A stretch of 64,000 bases of DNA from positions 124,001-188,000 of the forward strand of contig NZ_JAVSNJ010000003.1 of assembly GCF_032144095.1 (NCBI RefSeq), written 5' to 3'. Below the pieces are notes generated by a model. The model was given only the letters and a program-made list of their open reading frames with translations. It had not been told where the DNA came from and ran no database searches. Every line of letters begins with the position of its first letter. The stretch's first letter is position 1. This stretch comes from Sphaerochaeta sp032144095. Its GTDB lineage: Bacteria; Spirochaetota; Spirochaetia; Sphaerochaetales; Sphaerochaetaceae. Positions 8,394-16,484 of this stretch are shown in pieces. The position numbers were made by a program, and so were the translations under genes.

Positions 8394-9614
8394 ATGAAGA
8401 AATCGGTTCGGATAAACTTACTGGTGATTACAATGGTCCTGGCAATCTTTGTGTTTGCAGGGATATGGTACCTGCGTCCTAGTGTTCCCAATGAACTGAT
8501 CGAGCAAGCCCGCCAGCGCCAGTTGCAACCTCTTTTGGAGATTGATGCTCCGATACGAAAGCCTGTAGTCGAATCTGTCACACAACCTCTGGTTGACAGG
8601 AAGGCCTTGGCTGAAGAGCTGTTGCCCACCCTTACCGAACAAGTTTCCCGCTCCCTCGAGGCTCCACTCTATGAGAAGATGAAGGCTCAGTTTGCCTCTG
8701 ATGAAGCGTTTATCTCCCAGCTGAAGAAGGTACTTAGCCTCGATGGGCAGCCTCTTGTACAGCAGACCGTCACCCCCTCTGTCCCGCAGGGTTTGCAGTC
8801 TGATTTTAACGATCAGCTGGAACTCTTCCGTCAGGAGGTCCTCGCTACCATTGGGACAGAACAGGCATCGTTCTTCTCCCAGATGGAAGGTATGTTTGAC
8901 TCCCGTCTGGATAGTTTCTCCACAGATTTTACCGCAGAGATGCAGGCCTATGTACCTCAATTGGTTGATAGGATGATCCCGACCCTGGTTGAGAAGCTGG
9001 TCGCTGAGCTAGCCCTGAACAAGGAGAAGTATCTGCCCTATCTGGCCCAGGAGATGCAGGCCTACTATCCACAAGGCATTTCTGAAGCAGAGTTGCTGGT
9101 GTTGTACAACTCCTACCGAGACCAGATTGTCACAGACCTTGTCCCTGCCATCCTTGCCGCTTTGGAAGAGCCAGCAAGAGCGGAAGTTGCCCAGATGGTG
9201 AAGAGCCTTACCATACCTGCAACGGTAGCTCCTGCAGCCCCTGCAGTAGTGAAGAGTGCTGTGGTTCAGGAGGCGAAACCTGCACCTGTGGTCGTTCCTG
9301 TCGAGCCTGTTGCTACTCCTGTCAAGGCGGTTGCTCCTGTCGTCCCTGCTGATAAACCTATAGTTGTTGAAACCAAAGTTGTTCCTGTGGAGCCTGTTGC
9401 CACTCCTGTCAAGACGGTTGCTCCTGCTCCTACGATGCTTCCTACCAAGACAGTAGTCGTCAAACCAGAGCCTCCAAAGCCTGCCATTACGCTGCCCACC
9501 TTCGCCATGGATGAACCAGAGGTGTTTGTGGATCCTATTGTCTATGAGCAGAAGCGTACAGAGATCAGGACCAAGGCTATCGAAGAGGTCCTCAAGCGTA
9601 TCCAGGGGCTGTAA
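8394..9614 (+). CDS. Membrane-anchored protein with Pro/Val-rich repeat tail
   Basis: 406 residues, not recognised. Residues about 9-27 form a single N-terminal membrane anchor, followed by a long helical, Glu/Gln-rich region (residues about 35-260). A Pro/Val/Ala-rich stretch follows (about 265-360) holding two near-identical copies of VPVEPVATPVK, then a short charged C-terminus (IRTKAIEEVLKRIQ). The layout resembles periplasm-spanning anchored proteins with a flexible linker, but that is inference. GAGGG precedes the ATG and coaE lies 25 bp upstream. The stop sits inside a small hairpin shared with the convergent aminomutase gene. Confidence 0.72.
   Translation: MKKSVRINLLVITMVLAIFVFAGIWYLRPSVPNELIEQARQRQLQPLLEIDAPIRKPVVESVTQPLVDRKALAEELLPTLTEQVSRSLEAPLYEKMKAQFASDEAFISQLKKVLSLDGQPLVQQTVTPSVPQGLQSDFNDQLELFRQEVLATIGTEQASFFSQMEGMFDSRLDSFSTDFTAEMQAYVPQLVDRMIPTLVEKLVAELALNKEKYLPYLAQEMQAYYPQGISEAELLVLYNSYRDQIVTDLVPAILAALEEPARAEVAQMVKSLTIPATVAPAAPAVVKSAVVQEAKPAPVVVPVEPVATPVKAVAPVVPADKPIVVETKVVPVEPVATPVKTVAPAPTMLPTKTVVVKPEPPKPAITLPTFAMDEPEVFVDPIVYEQKRTEIRTKAIEEVLKRIQGL
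9292..9429 (+). repeat. Two-copy in-frame repeat encoding VPVEPVATPVK
   Basis: Two DNA copies, near 9292-9345 and 9378-9429, encode V-V-P-V-E-P-V-A-T-P-V-K-x-V-A-P with mostly synonymous differences. It is a degenerate tandem duplication within the linker of the anchored protein. Confidence 0.8.
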
Positions 9615-9622
9615 AGGCCCCT
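9604..9622. terminator. Short hairpin between convergent genes
   Basis: AGGGGC / GCCCCT, 6 bp with a 7-nt loop that contains the TAA stop of the upstream gene; the last base is the end of the aminomutase stop codon. There is no T-run, so termination is only suggested. Confidence 0.35.
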
Positions 9623-10680
9623 CAATCCTTAGGATAGGTTCTTGTTTTCCCTTCAATGGTCGTGAAGGTCCACTCTGCACAGGTGTTGGTCTCCTGCAGA
9701 TATCCCCCACTTAGGGGAACCTTTCCACCTCCCTGAGGGAGGTCGACGGCATAGACCGGCATGGCTAGGCCTGAAAGTCGTTTCCGCAACTCCTTTTCCA
9801 GAGCGAGGCCCCTCTCCAGGGGAACGCGGAAGTGTGAGGTTCCTGCCACCAGATCTCCCTGGAAGAGATAGTAGGGCTTGATCCTGGAGAAGACCAGCTT
9901 GTTGCACAGCTGCTCCAGCACATCCACATTGTCATTTACCCCTCTGAGCAGGACGCTCTGGTTCATCGCGGGAATCCCAGCGTCGACAAACTTAGCTACT
10001 GCGGCGACAGCCTCCTCGGTGAGTTCCCTGGGGTGGTTGAACTGGGTCATCAGGTAGAAGGGAGCGGTGGTGTACTTTTTGAAGATGGCAACCAAGCTGT
10101 CGGTGATCCTCATGGGGTTGGCTGCAGGCATCCTGGTGCAGAGCCTGATGACCAAGTCTGGCCTGGCGCTCCTGAAGGATGCGATGAGTTCATCGATTTT
10201 GGAGTCGGAGAGGGTCATCATATCCCCTCCGGTGAGCAGGATCTCCTTTATCTCTCCATGGGCCTTGACGTAGGAAGCGGCCTCCTCAATCTGGGCCTTG
10301 CTGGCAGGACCCTGGAAGGTCCCGGTGAAACGACGCCTGAAGCAGTGCCTGCAATACATGGCGCAGACATCCGTCACCAGAAAGGCAACGCGGCTGGGGT
10401 AGCGGTGGATGAGCCTCTCTGTTACCGAGTGCTCTTCCTCTGCAAGGGGGTCCAGGCCCTCTTCATGGTGGTTTTCCCCTTCGCGGATGGTAGGGACCAC
10501 CTGGATGCGCAGGGGGTCTTTCGGGTCATCCTTGTCCAACAGTGAAAGAAAGTAGGAGGGTATGGCTAGGGGAAGGACCCCTTCAAGGCTGCTATATGCT
10601 AGTTCCTCTTCTGAGAGGCTCAGATAGGTTTCAAGTTGGGCGAGGGTGGTGACCGTATGGCCCTTTTTTTCTTCATTCAT
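9622..10680 (-). CDS. KamA-family lysine 2,3-aminomutase (radical SAM, PLP)
   Basis: 352 residues from the ATG at 10680; longer in-frame starts would run into the divergent promoter region. The radical-SAM cluster motif is C106-x3-C110-x2-C113 (CAMYCRHCF). The PLP lysine is Lys320 in GGGKVPL, and the two Asp that bind the substrate amino group in clostridial lysine 2,3-aminomutase are present (Asp276 in FQGDLVAG, Asp313 in AVDLPQGGGK). The length is closer to EpmB than to the roughly 415-residue catabolic KamA. No beta-lysine fermentation genes are adjacent, while efp and epmA lie 9 kb away, so supplying (R)-beta-lysine for EF-P is an attractive role. That role is inference. Confidence 0.82.
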   Translation of the reverse strand: MNEEKKGHTVTTLAQLETYLSLSEEELAYSSLEGVLPLAIPSYFLSLLDKDDPKDPLRIQVVPTIREGENHHEEGLDPLAEEEHSVTERLIHRYPSRVAFLVTDVCAMYCRHCFRRRFTGTFQGPASKAQIEEAASYVKAHGEIKEILLTGGDMMTLSDSKIDELIASFRSARPDLVIRLCTRMPAANPMRITDSLVAIFKKYTTAPFYLMTQFNHPRELTEEAVAAVAKFVDAGIPAMNQSVLLRGVNDNVDVLEQLCNKLVFSRIKPYYLFQGDLVAGTSHFRVPLERGLALEKELRKRLSGLAMPVYAVDLPQGGGKVPLSGGYLQETNTCAEWTFTTIEGKTRTYPKD

Positions 10681-10732
10681 GCAAGTGGTGTACCCCAAAC
10701 TGCACGTTTGGTCCAGCCTTTGGAGAAATCCC

Positions 10733-10763
10733 TTCACCCGGGAACCTGTTTTCATGCTACAAT
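10733..10763 (+). promoter_or_regulatory. Candidate promoter of the MFS transporter gene
   Basis: TTCACC (10733-10738) and an extended -10 (TG-c-TACAAT, 10755-10763), 19-bp spacer. It lies 33 bp before the ATG at 10796. Confidence 0.4.
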
Positions 10764-10795
10764 TCGGCCATCGAGGCTTGGAAAAGGAGAGCGGC

Positions 10796-12112
10796 ATGGC
10801 TATAACTAAAACGAGTGGAAAGAAGGGGCTCAAGGGCTACTATCTCACCACATTCCTCATAGGGTTAGGATTCTTCACCATGGGGTTGATGGATCCCTTG
10901 TATGACACCTATGTTCCTATCTTCCTTGGGAAGTACCTCACTTCCAAGGCGCTCATTGGTACCATCATGACCTTTGACAACATGCTGGCGATCCTGCTTA
11001 TCCCCATCTTCAGCGCACTCAGCGACCGCACCCAGACAAGGATTGGCAGAAGGATGCCCTATATCGTCATCTGCCTGCCTATTACCGCAGTGGCCTTCGG
11101 CCTTATCCCCATAGCCGCCCTGACAGGGCTCTGGTTGCTCATCGCCCTGGTGTTTGTACTCAACCTCTTCAAGCAGGCTGTACGGGGCCCTGTGGTGGCC
11201 CTCATGCCTGATATGATCCCTGGCGAACTGCGCAGTGAAGCCAATGGTGTCATCAATACGATGGGGGGCATTGCAACCATCGTAGGGACTGTCGGCCTAG
11301 CCAGGCTGATGGACATTCCCATCAACCTCCCTGGAATGGGTCCTACCAAGGATATCCTTGCGTTCCCTCTTTCTTCCATCCTGGTGCTCCTGGCTGTGGT
11401 GTTGCTCTTCTTCTTCGTGAAGGAGAAGCAGGCCATCAACAAGGAGGAATCTGAGAAGAAGGAACCTATCCTCCACTCCCTGAAAGTCATCTTCTCGGAG
11501 AAGGACAAGAGTGCCCTCTATATCCTGCTCTCCCTCCTGCTCTGGTTTATCGGCTACCAGGGAATTCTTCCCTTTGTCGGGCTCTACTCCAAGGAGGTCC
11601 TGCAGACAAGTAGTGGCACAGCCTCCCTTGCCGCAGGCATGGTAGGTATCGCCTATGCAATCTTTGCGATCCCTTCAGGGATCATTGCCCATCGGCATGG
11701 AAGGAAACGAACCATACGTACCTCGCTGCTGTCGCTGGTGGTGATCCTCACGGTGATCTTCTTCCATGACCCCCTGACTTCCGGAATGGGCCCTGCCATA
11801 AGGCAGTACACCTTCTGGGCACTGCTCTTCCTTTTCGGCATCTTCTGGGTCTCGGTTGTCACCAACAGCTTTCCGATGCTCTGGCAGATGTCGACCTACA
11901 AGACGGTGGGAATCTATACCGGGCTCTACTATTTCTTCAGCCAGCTGGCATCGATCATCTCCCCTCCGATAACCGGTGCCTTCATCGACTTCTTCGGATT
12001 CAGGGCTATTTTCCTCTATGGCGCGACCTCCATGCTCATCGCATTCTTTTTGATGCAGCATGTCCATCGTGGAGAACCTGAGGACGATCCTGTAGCTGAA
12101 AGGGCTAAGTAG
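10796..12112 (+). CDS. MFS transporter, GPH/SLC45-like (probable sugar/cation symporter)
   Basis: 438 residues, about 12 membrane segments. The cytoplasmic loop after the second segment reads DRTQTRIGRRMPYI (residues 77-90), the signature of the GPH/SLC45 branch that includes sucrose and other glycoside symporters. Start chosen at 10796 because AAAAGGAGAGC lies directly upstream; farther starts would fall in the divergent regulatory region. No sugar-hydrolysing gene is adjacent, so the substrate cannot be named. A hairpin follows the stop. Confidence 0.8.
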   Translation: MAITKTSGKKGLKGYYLTTFLIGLGFFTMGLMDPLYDTYVPIFLGKYLTSKALIGTIMTFDNMLAILLIPIFSALSDRTQTRIGRRMPYIVICLPITAVAFGLIPIAALTGLWLLIALVFVLNLFKQAVRGPVVALMPDMIPGELRSEANGVINTMGGIATIVGTVGLARLMDIPINLPGMGPTKDILAFPLSSILVLLAVVLLFFFVKEKQAINKEESEKKEPILHSLKVIFSEKDKSALYILLSLLLWFIGYQGILPFVGLYSKEVLQTSSGTASLAAGMVGIAYAIFAIPSGIIAHRHGRKRTIRTSLLSLVVILTVIFFHDPLTSGMGPAIRQYTFWALLFLFGIFWVSVVTNSFPMLWQMSTYKTVGIYTGLYYFFSQLASIISPPITGAFIDFFGFRAIFLYGATSMLIAFFLMQHVHRGEPEDDPVAERAK

Positions 12113-12143
12113 AATCTCCTATCCATAGTATCGAACCATATTG

Positions 12144-12175
12144 GGCCCCAGTCGTAGGTGATTGGGGCCTATTTC
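12144..12175 (+). terminator. Hairpin after the MFS gene
   Basis: GGCCCCA / TGGGGCC (12144-12150, 12163-12169), 12-nt loop, followed by TATTTC. The weak T-run makes it a moderate terminator call. Confidence 0.5.
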
Positions 12176-12207
12176 ATGCTAAAAAGGGAAATGAGCGATA
12201 TTTCTGC

Positions 12208-12231
12208 GTTATGTTGTAAAAACAACAGAAC
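12208..12231. promoter_or_regulatory. 24-bp palindrome upstream of cupin-hcp (CRP/FNR-like operator)
   Basis: Two 10-bp arms, GTTATGTTGT and ACAACAGAAC, are inverted with one mismatch around an AAAA centre; the inner GTTGT/ACAAC arms are perfect. The site is 41 bp before the first start codon. Two-fold sites of this size typically bind dimeric CRP/FNR-family regulators, and hcp genes are often under such regulators (FNR, HcpR). Assignment to a particular regulator is inference; no regulator gene is adjacent. Confidence 0.55.
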
Positions 12232-12271
12232 CTATATGTCCTTTCCTGTATGGTCTCTTTGGAGGAAAGGG

Positions 12272-12594
12272 ATGAGTATACATTTCGTACCGGCAGAGAC
12301 GTTTGAGTTCAAAACATGGTGAAGTATCAGGGCGGCCAGGTAGTGAGCAAGACCCTTGCCCAGGATACGAGCCACAGCCTCACCCTCTTTGCCTTTGAGA
12401 AAGGGGAGGAGATCAGCAGCCATTCCAGCAGTGGTGATGCCTTGGTCATCGCCTTGGATGGGGTAGGACAGGTCACCATTGATGACCAAGTGTTTACTCT
12501 GAAGGCCGGCGAGTCCATTCTCATGCCAGCCAACCGACCACATGCAGTATTTGCTCCAGAACGCTTCAAGATGTTTCTGGTAGTTTCATTCTAA
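12272..12594 (+). CDS. Cupin-domain protein, apparently interrupted by a one-base frameshift
   Basis: A strong GGAGGAAAGGG precedes the ATG at 12272, which opens MSIHFVPAETFEFK and then hits TGA at 12320. The cupin body is in another frame from 12316 (MVKYQGGQVVSKTLAQ, then FEKGEEISSHSSSGDALV, GVGQVTIDDQVFTLKAG, MPANRPHAV). Adding one A to the AAAA run at 12311-12314 would fuse the two parts into a normal cupin of about 107 residues with the family's usual N-terminus. Alternatively the body starts on its own at 12316, coupled to the leader by the ATGGTGA overlap (92 residues). Small cupins of this type are usually of unknown substrate. It is followed 18 bp later by hcp and probably co-transcribed. 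Confidence 0.75.
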
Positions 12595-12612
12595 GATAGG
12601 AGAAAAGAACGT

Positions 12613-14247
12613 ATGGACAACAAGATGTTTTGCTTCCAGTGCCAGGAAACTGCACGCAATATTGGATGCACCCAGATGGGAGTTTGTGGAAAGAATCCAG
12701 AGACTTCGAATATGATGGACCTGCTTATTTGGGTCACCAAAGGACTGAGCCAGGTTACCACGAGGCTGAGAGCAGAAGGGAAGGCAATCCCCTCTGAAGT
12801 GAACCACATGGTTACCTTTAACCTCTTTAGCACCATTACCAATGCCAACTTTGATGAACAGGTCATTGTGGAGCGCATCCTCCTTACCCTTGCAACCAAG
12901 AAGACCCTGCTTGCCAAACTTTCCAACAAGGAAGGCCTCAGTGGTGCTGCACTCTACGAGGCAACCGACAAGAGCCTCTTCCTCGACCAGGCCAAGGGTG
13001 TCGGCGTCCTCAGCGAAAGCAATGAGGATGTCAGAAGCCTCAAGGAACTGATCACCTACGGCCTTAAAGGTGTGAGTGCCTACTCCAAGCATGCAAACGT
13101 CCTGATCAAGGACGACGAGAAGCTCGATGAGTTCATCCAGTCGACCCTTTCTGCCCTTCTCGAGGAGAAGAGTGTCGAGGAGCTTGTTGCCCTCACCCTG
13201 GAGACAGGTAAGTTTGGTGTAGCCGGTATGGCCCTTCTTGATGGAGCAAACACCGCTGCCTATGGCAATCCTGAGATGACCCGTGTCAAGCTTGGTGTTG
13301 GCAAGAACCCTGGCATCCTCATCAGTGGCCATGACCTTCGCGACCTTGAGATGCTGCTTGAGCAGACCCAGGGAACCGGTGTTGATGTCTACACCCACTC
13401 TGAGATGCTTCCTGCACACTACTACCCTGCATTCAAGAAATACCCCAACTTCTACGGAAACTATGGTAACGCCTGGTGGAAGCAGAAGCAGGAGTTTGCC
13501 TCCTTCAACGGACCTATCCTCATGACCACCAACTGTATCGTGGCCCCAGCTGACTCCTACAAGGACCGCATCTTCACCACCGGAGCTACAGGATTCCCTG
13601 GTGTCAAGCACATTCCTGGCGACATCGGTGATGTCAAGGATTTCTCTGAGATCATCGCCCTGGCCAAGAAGAGCCCAGCCCCTACCGAACTGGAGACAGG
13701 CGAGCTTGTCGGTGGTTTTGCCCACAACCAGGTGTTTGCCCTTGCAGACAAGGTTGTCGATGCTGTGAAGAGTGGTGCCATCAAGCGCTTCATCGTCATG
13801 GGTGGTTGTGACGGAAGGTCCAAGTCTCGCGACTACTACACCGAGTTTGCCCAGGCCCTGCCCAAGGATACCGTGATCCTTACCGCTGGTTGTGCAAAGT
13901 ACAAGTACATCAAGCTCAACCTTGGTGACATCGGTGGTATTCCCCGCGTACTCGATGCTGGTCAGTGCAACGACTCCTACTCCTTGGCTCTCATTGCCCT
14001 GAAGTTGAAGGAAGTCTTTGGTCTGGACGACATCAACGACCTGCCCATCTCCTACAACATTGCATGGTACGAGCAGAAGGCTGTCATCGTCCTGCTTGCC
14101 CTGTTGTACCTTGGGGTGAAGAACATCCACCTCGGCCCAACCCTTCCTGCCTTCCTTTCGCCAAATGTGGTGAACGTGCTGGTGGAGAACTTCGGCATCG
14201 CTGGAATCTCCAGCGTTGAGGAAGATCTCAAGGTCATGGTTGGCTAA
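12613..14247 (+). CDS. hcp: Hybrid cluster protein (hydroxylamine/nitric oxide reductase)
   Basis: 544 residues. The N-terminal cluster ligands are Cys7, Cys10, Cys19 and Cys25 (C-x2-C-x8-C-x5-C), as in anaerobic-type Hcp. Segments supplying hybrid-cluster ligands are present: GGCDGRSKSRDYY, LTAGCAKYKY and DAGQCNDSYS. Hcp reduces hydroxylamine in vitro and is best supported as a nitric oxide reductase in anaerobes. AGGAGAAAAG lies upstream of the ATG. The preceding palindrome and cupin gene suggest a stress-induced transcript; no hcr reductase gene is adjacent. A strong terminator follows. Confidence 0.96.
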   Translation: MDNKMFCFQCQETARNIGCTQMGVCGKNPETSNMMDLLIWVTKGLSQVTTRLRAEGKAIPSEVNHMVTFNLFSTITNANFDEQVIVERILLTLATKKTLLAKLSNKEGLSGAALYEATDKSLFLDQAKGVGVLSESNEDVRSLKELITYGLKGVSAYSKHANVLIKDDEKLDEFIQSTLSALLEEKSVEELVALTLETGKFGVAGMALLDGANTAAYGNPEMTRVKLGVGKNPGILISGHDLRDLEMLLEQTQGTGVDVYTHSEMLPAHYYPAFKKYPNFYGNYGNAWWKQKQEFASFNGPILMTTNCIVAPADSYKDRIFTTGATGFPGVKHIPGDIGDVKDFSEIIALAKKSPAPTELETGELVGGFAHNQVFALADKVVDAVKSGAIKRFIVMGGCDGRSKSRDYYTEFAQALPKDTVILTAGCAKYKYIKLNLGDIGGIPRVLDAGQCNDSYSLALIALKLKEVFGLDDINDLPISYNIAWYEQKAVIVLLALLYLGVKNIHLGPTLPAFLSPNVVNVLVENFGIAGISSVEEDLKVMVG

Positions 14248-14289
14248 CAGTAAAACAGCACCGGCTTATCGCCATTGTTGAAAAAAAGG

Positions 14290-14320
14290 GGAGCCTTCTG
14301 CACGCAGAGGGCTCCTTCTT
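14290..14320 (+). terminator. Terminator after hcp
   Basis: Long interrupted stem: GGAGCC at 14290-14295 pairs with GGCTCC at 14310-14315, and TCTGC with GCAGA inside, with a 2-nt loop. Followed by TTCTTC. Confidence 0.75.
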
Positions 14321-14342
14321 CGCCTGGACAAAAGAGAAAGAC

Positions 14343-14375
14343 GGCTCTACCTCACATGGAGCATGAGGTAGAGCC
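14343..14375. terminator. Perfect 12-bp hairpin between convergent hcp and OMP genes
   Basis: GGCTCTACCTCA (14343-14354) and TGAGGTAGAGCC (14364-14375) form a perfect stem with a 9-nt loop. On the - strand it is followed by a T-rich run, so it most likely terminates the - strand RND operon, and may act in both directions. Confidence 0.75.
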
Positions 14376-14432
14376 TATACAATGTACTCTCGCTTTTTGC
14401 CTATATTCCCAGCATTCAGCATTGTCCCTTTT

Positions 14433-15680
14433 CTAGAAGTACCAGCGTACGGCCATCCAGGCTAGGCTGTTCTCCTTGTAGTAGCCGAAGGTCCCGTCCT
14501 CGTCCCCAACGAAGAGGTCGACACCACCCTCGAGCACCACACCATCCTCAATGCTCCAGGATAGTGAGGGCCTTACCAGGGCATTGAGGGGATCGGTCTC
14601 GATGTAGGTGAACAGCTTGGCTGTCAAGCGATCGGAGATGAAGGTCTTCTGGACCCTGAAGGTAAAGGTATTGCTGTACTCCTTGACCGGACGTCCCTGT
14701 TCCATCAGCTTGGCGTTGTGGTCAAACAGATACCCGAAGATATACTGGGCCGACATTTGGGCCTGCCACAAGCTCCAGTCCAATCCTGCAAGGGCCTGTA
14801 CCTGGTGGTGGTTCTCGACCACTACGGAAGGGGGTGGTCCTTGAGTAACTGCTGCGAAAGGCTTGTCAAAATAGCCTGCAGCCTCCAGCCTCAATACAGA
14901 GGACCCCACTGTTGTGCTCAACGACCCTCCACCCATGGTGTAGCGACCATATTCCTGGTCTATAACAGGAGGAGTTCCTGGAGTTACCTTGCTGATGTAC
15001 GGCTCATTGGTGAATGCATAGCCTCCCATGAGGGCCCAGTTTGCCTTTGATCCGAAGTGGCTTATCTTGCCGAAAACCTCACTGTTCTCCAGCCTTGCTT
15101 CTACCGAAGCGGGAGAATTGACAGTTGCAGAAGCCAATTGGCCAGGCATCTTTTTTGCCCACATTGATTCCTTGTCTGGCAGGGTCGACGGAACAAACCT
15201 CGGTATCCATATGCCTTCAAAGGTAAATGCATCCTTGTAGTAGTCCACCTTGATGGCAGGCACACCCTTACGGATCTCCTTGAAGTCTGCAAGGATGAAG
15301 GAACGCATGTCGCGTGGACTGACCAGGTCGGTGATGAAGGCCCCTTCAGCCTCACCCCAGATGATGGCCTGTTTCCCTATCCTGATATCTGCATTCTCCA
15401 GGAAGAAGTCCATGTAGGCCTCCCTTATGCCTAGGGTTAAGGGTTTGTCGTCACTCATGTATACCGTCGGGTTCACTACGAGACGGGTATGCTCCCCCCA
15501 ACCGGTGAGGGTGAAATCCAAGGCCTGTTCATGGACAGCGAACTCTGAGTTTGCGAAGGTATAGGCCAGGTAGTCCCGCAGCATGCCGTTGAACTCGATG
15601 CTTTTTGCCGAGAGGGTGAGTATGGCGAAGCTGAACAGCGCAGCTAGCAGCACTATGGGTTTGATCTTGTTGTGTCTCAT
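14433..15680 (-). CDS. Outer-membrane protein of an RND/LolA-like operon (DUF1302-like)
   Basis: 415 residues with a signal peptide ending near LSAKS, then a long beta-rich chain with alternating aromatic and polar residues and a terminal WYF, as in outer-membrane barrels. The conserved-looking core DIRIGKQAIIWGEAEGAFITD resembles DUF1302-type proteins, known from other phyla beside RND and LolA-fold genes. Last gene of a four-gene operon; 15 bp separate it from the LolA-like gene. Likely the outer-membrane element of the system; substrate unknown. Family assignment is from memory of motifs and moderate. Confidence 0.7.
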   Translation of the reverse strand: MRHNKIKPIVLLAALFSFAILTLSAKSIEFNGMLRDYLAYTFANSEFAVHEQALDFTLTGWGEHTRLVVNPTVYMSDDKPLTLGIREAYMDFFLENADIRIGKQAIIWGEAEGAFITDLVSPRDMRSFILADFKEIRKGVPAIKVDYYKDAFTFEGIWIPRFVPSTLPDKESMWAKKMPGQLASATVNSPASVEARLENSEVFGKISHFGSKANWALMGGYAFTNEPYISKVTPGTPPVIDQEYGRYTMGGGSLSTTVGSSVLRLEAAGYFDKPFAAVTQGPPPSVVVENHHQVQALAGLDWSLWQAQMSAQYIFGYLFDHNAKLMEQGRPVKEYSNTFTFRVQKTFISDRLTAKLFTYIETDPLNALVRPSLSWSIEDGVVLEGGVDLFVGDEDGTFGYYKENSLAWMAVRWYF

Positions 15681-15695
15681 ATGGATTGTTCTCCT

Positions 15696-16484
15696 TTATA
15701 TTCTTGGGCCGATCTGCATCTGCCTCTCGGTGAAGAAGTTCTCTTTCAGGTCATTGTTGAAGGAGACATCCAGCATCTGGATTCTCGTGGAACTGTTCTT
15801 CTCGAGGTTGCTCATCTTCATGTCCGTGATGACCCACACCCCATCCTTTTTCTCATACGAGTTGATCTCCAGCCTCTTGCCGATGGTCCCGTTGGCGAGG
15901 TAGAACTCCTTCTTCAACCCGATCCACTCGTTGTCCACCACCCAGGAGAGGGTTTTGGCGTAGGTGGGCTTTGCCTCCTTGGGTATGCTTTCGACCACAA
16001 GGCAGCTCCTGCCGTCGACCATCTCGGTTCTGAGTACCTTGTGGGTATCGGCACTTGGATGTCGGGTTCCCATATCATCGTAGGTAAAGTCAGAACCCAT
16101 GAAGGAATCACTCTTTCCGTCCGATGCGACACGCTTCACCCGTTTGAGGGCAGGTAGGTAGATCCACTGGTCATCGCTTCTTCCATCAGCGTAGCTGTAG
16201 CTGAGGAAGCTGGTGTTCTTCACGTCAGCAGGAGCGAGGAAGAACATGATCTTCTTTTCCCCGGTGGCATCAGCCTGTCTGAACTGCTGGATGCTTCTTT
16301 CCCGTGTCGAACCCTTGGAATTGGTCAGGGTCATCACCAAGTTGGCACTCATGTTGTTGCCGCTGTCACGGTTGTATACGTTTTGCATTGCCTCTTCTCC
16401 GCTGATTGCAGCCGAGAGGCTTGTGATGGCGAGCAGGGTGAGCATTACACTGAATGCCACGCGTCTTGTGTGTTTGTTTCTCAT
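15696..16484 (-). CDS. LolA-like outer-membrane lipoprotein-sorting family protein
   Basis: 262 residues with a signal peptide ending near SLSAA. The body (NMSANLVMTLTNSKGSTRER, FLAPADVKNTSFLSY, QWIYLPALKRVKRV, KSDSFMGSDFTYDD) matches the family annotated as outer membrane lipoprotein-sorting protein, which has a LolA/LolB-like half-barrel able to hold lipid chains. It is not LolA itself: its partner is an RND protein, not LolCDE. The start overlaps the RND gene by 4 nt. Probably a periplasmic carrier between inner-membrane pump and outer membrane; inference from gene order. Confidence 0.85.
   Translation of the reverse strand: MRNKHTRRVAFSVMLTLLAITSLSAAISGEEAMQNVYNRDSGNNMSANLVMTLTNSKGSTRERSIQQFRQADATGEKKIMFFLAPADVKNTSFLSYSYADGRSDDQWIYLPALKRVKRVASDGKSDSFMGSDFTYDDMGTRHPSADTHKVLRTEMVDGRSCLVVESIPKEAKPTYAKTLSWVVDNEWIGLKKEFYLANGTIGKRLEINSYEKKDGVWVITDMKMSNLEKNSSTRIQMLDVSFNNDLKENFFTERQMQIGPRI

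Noticed and set aside
12305..12322. Programmed -1 frameshifting in the cupin gene
   Set aside because: The run is only AAAA and the codons ttc-aaa-aca do not form a standard slippery heptamer; a deletion or reinitiation is simpler.
12586..14130. Long open frame on the - strand opposite hcp (514 codons)
   Set aside because: It mirrors the codon bias of hcp, has no recognisable domain, and hcp is certain on the other strand.
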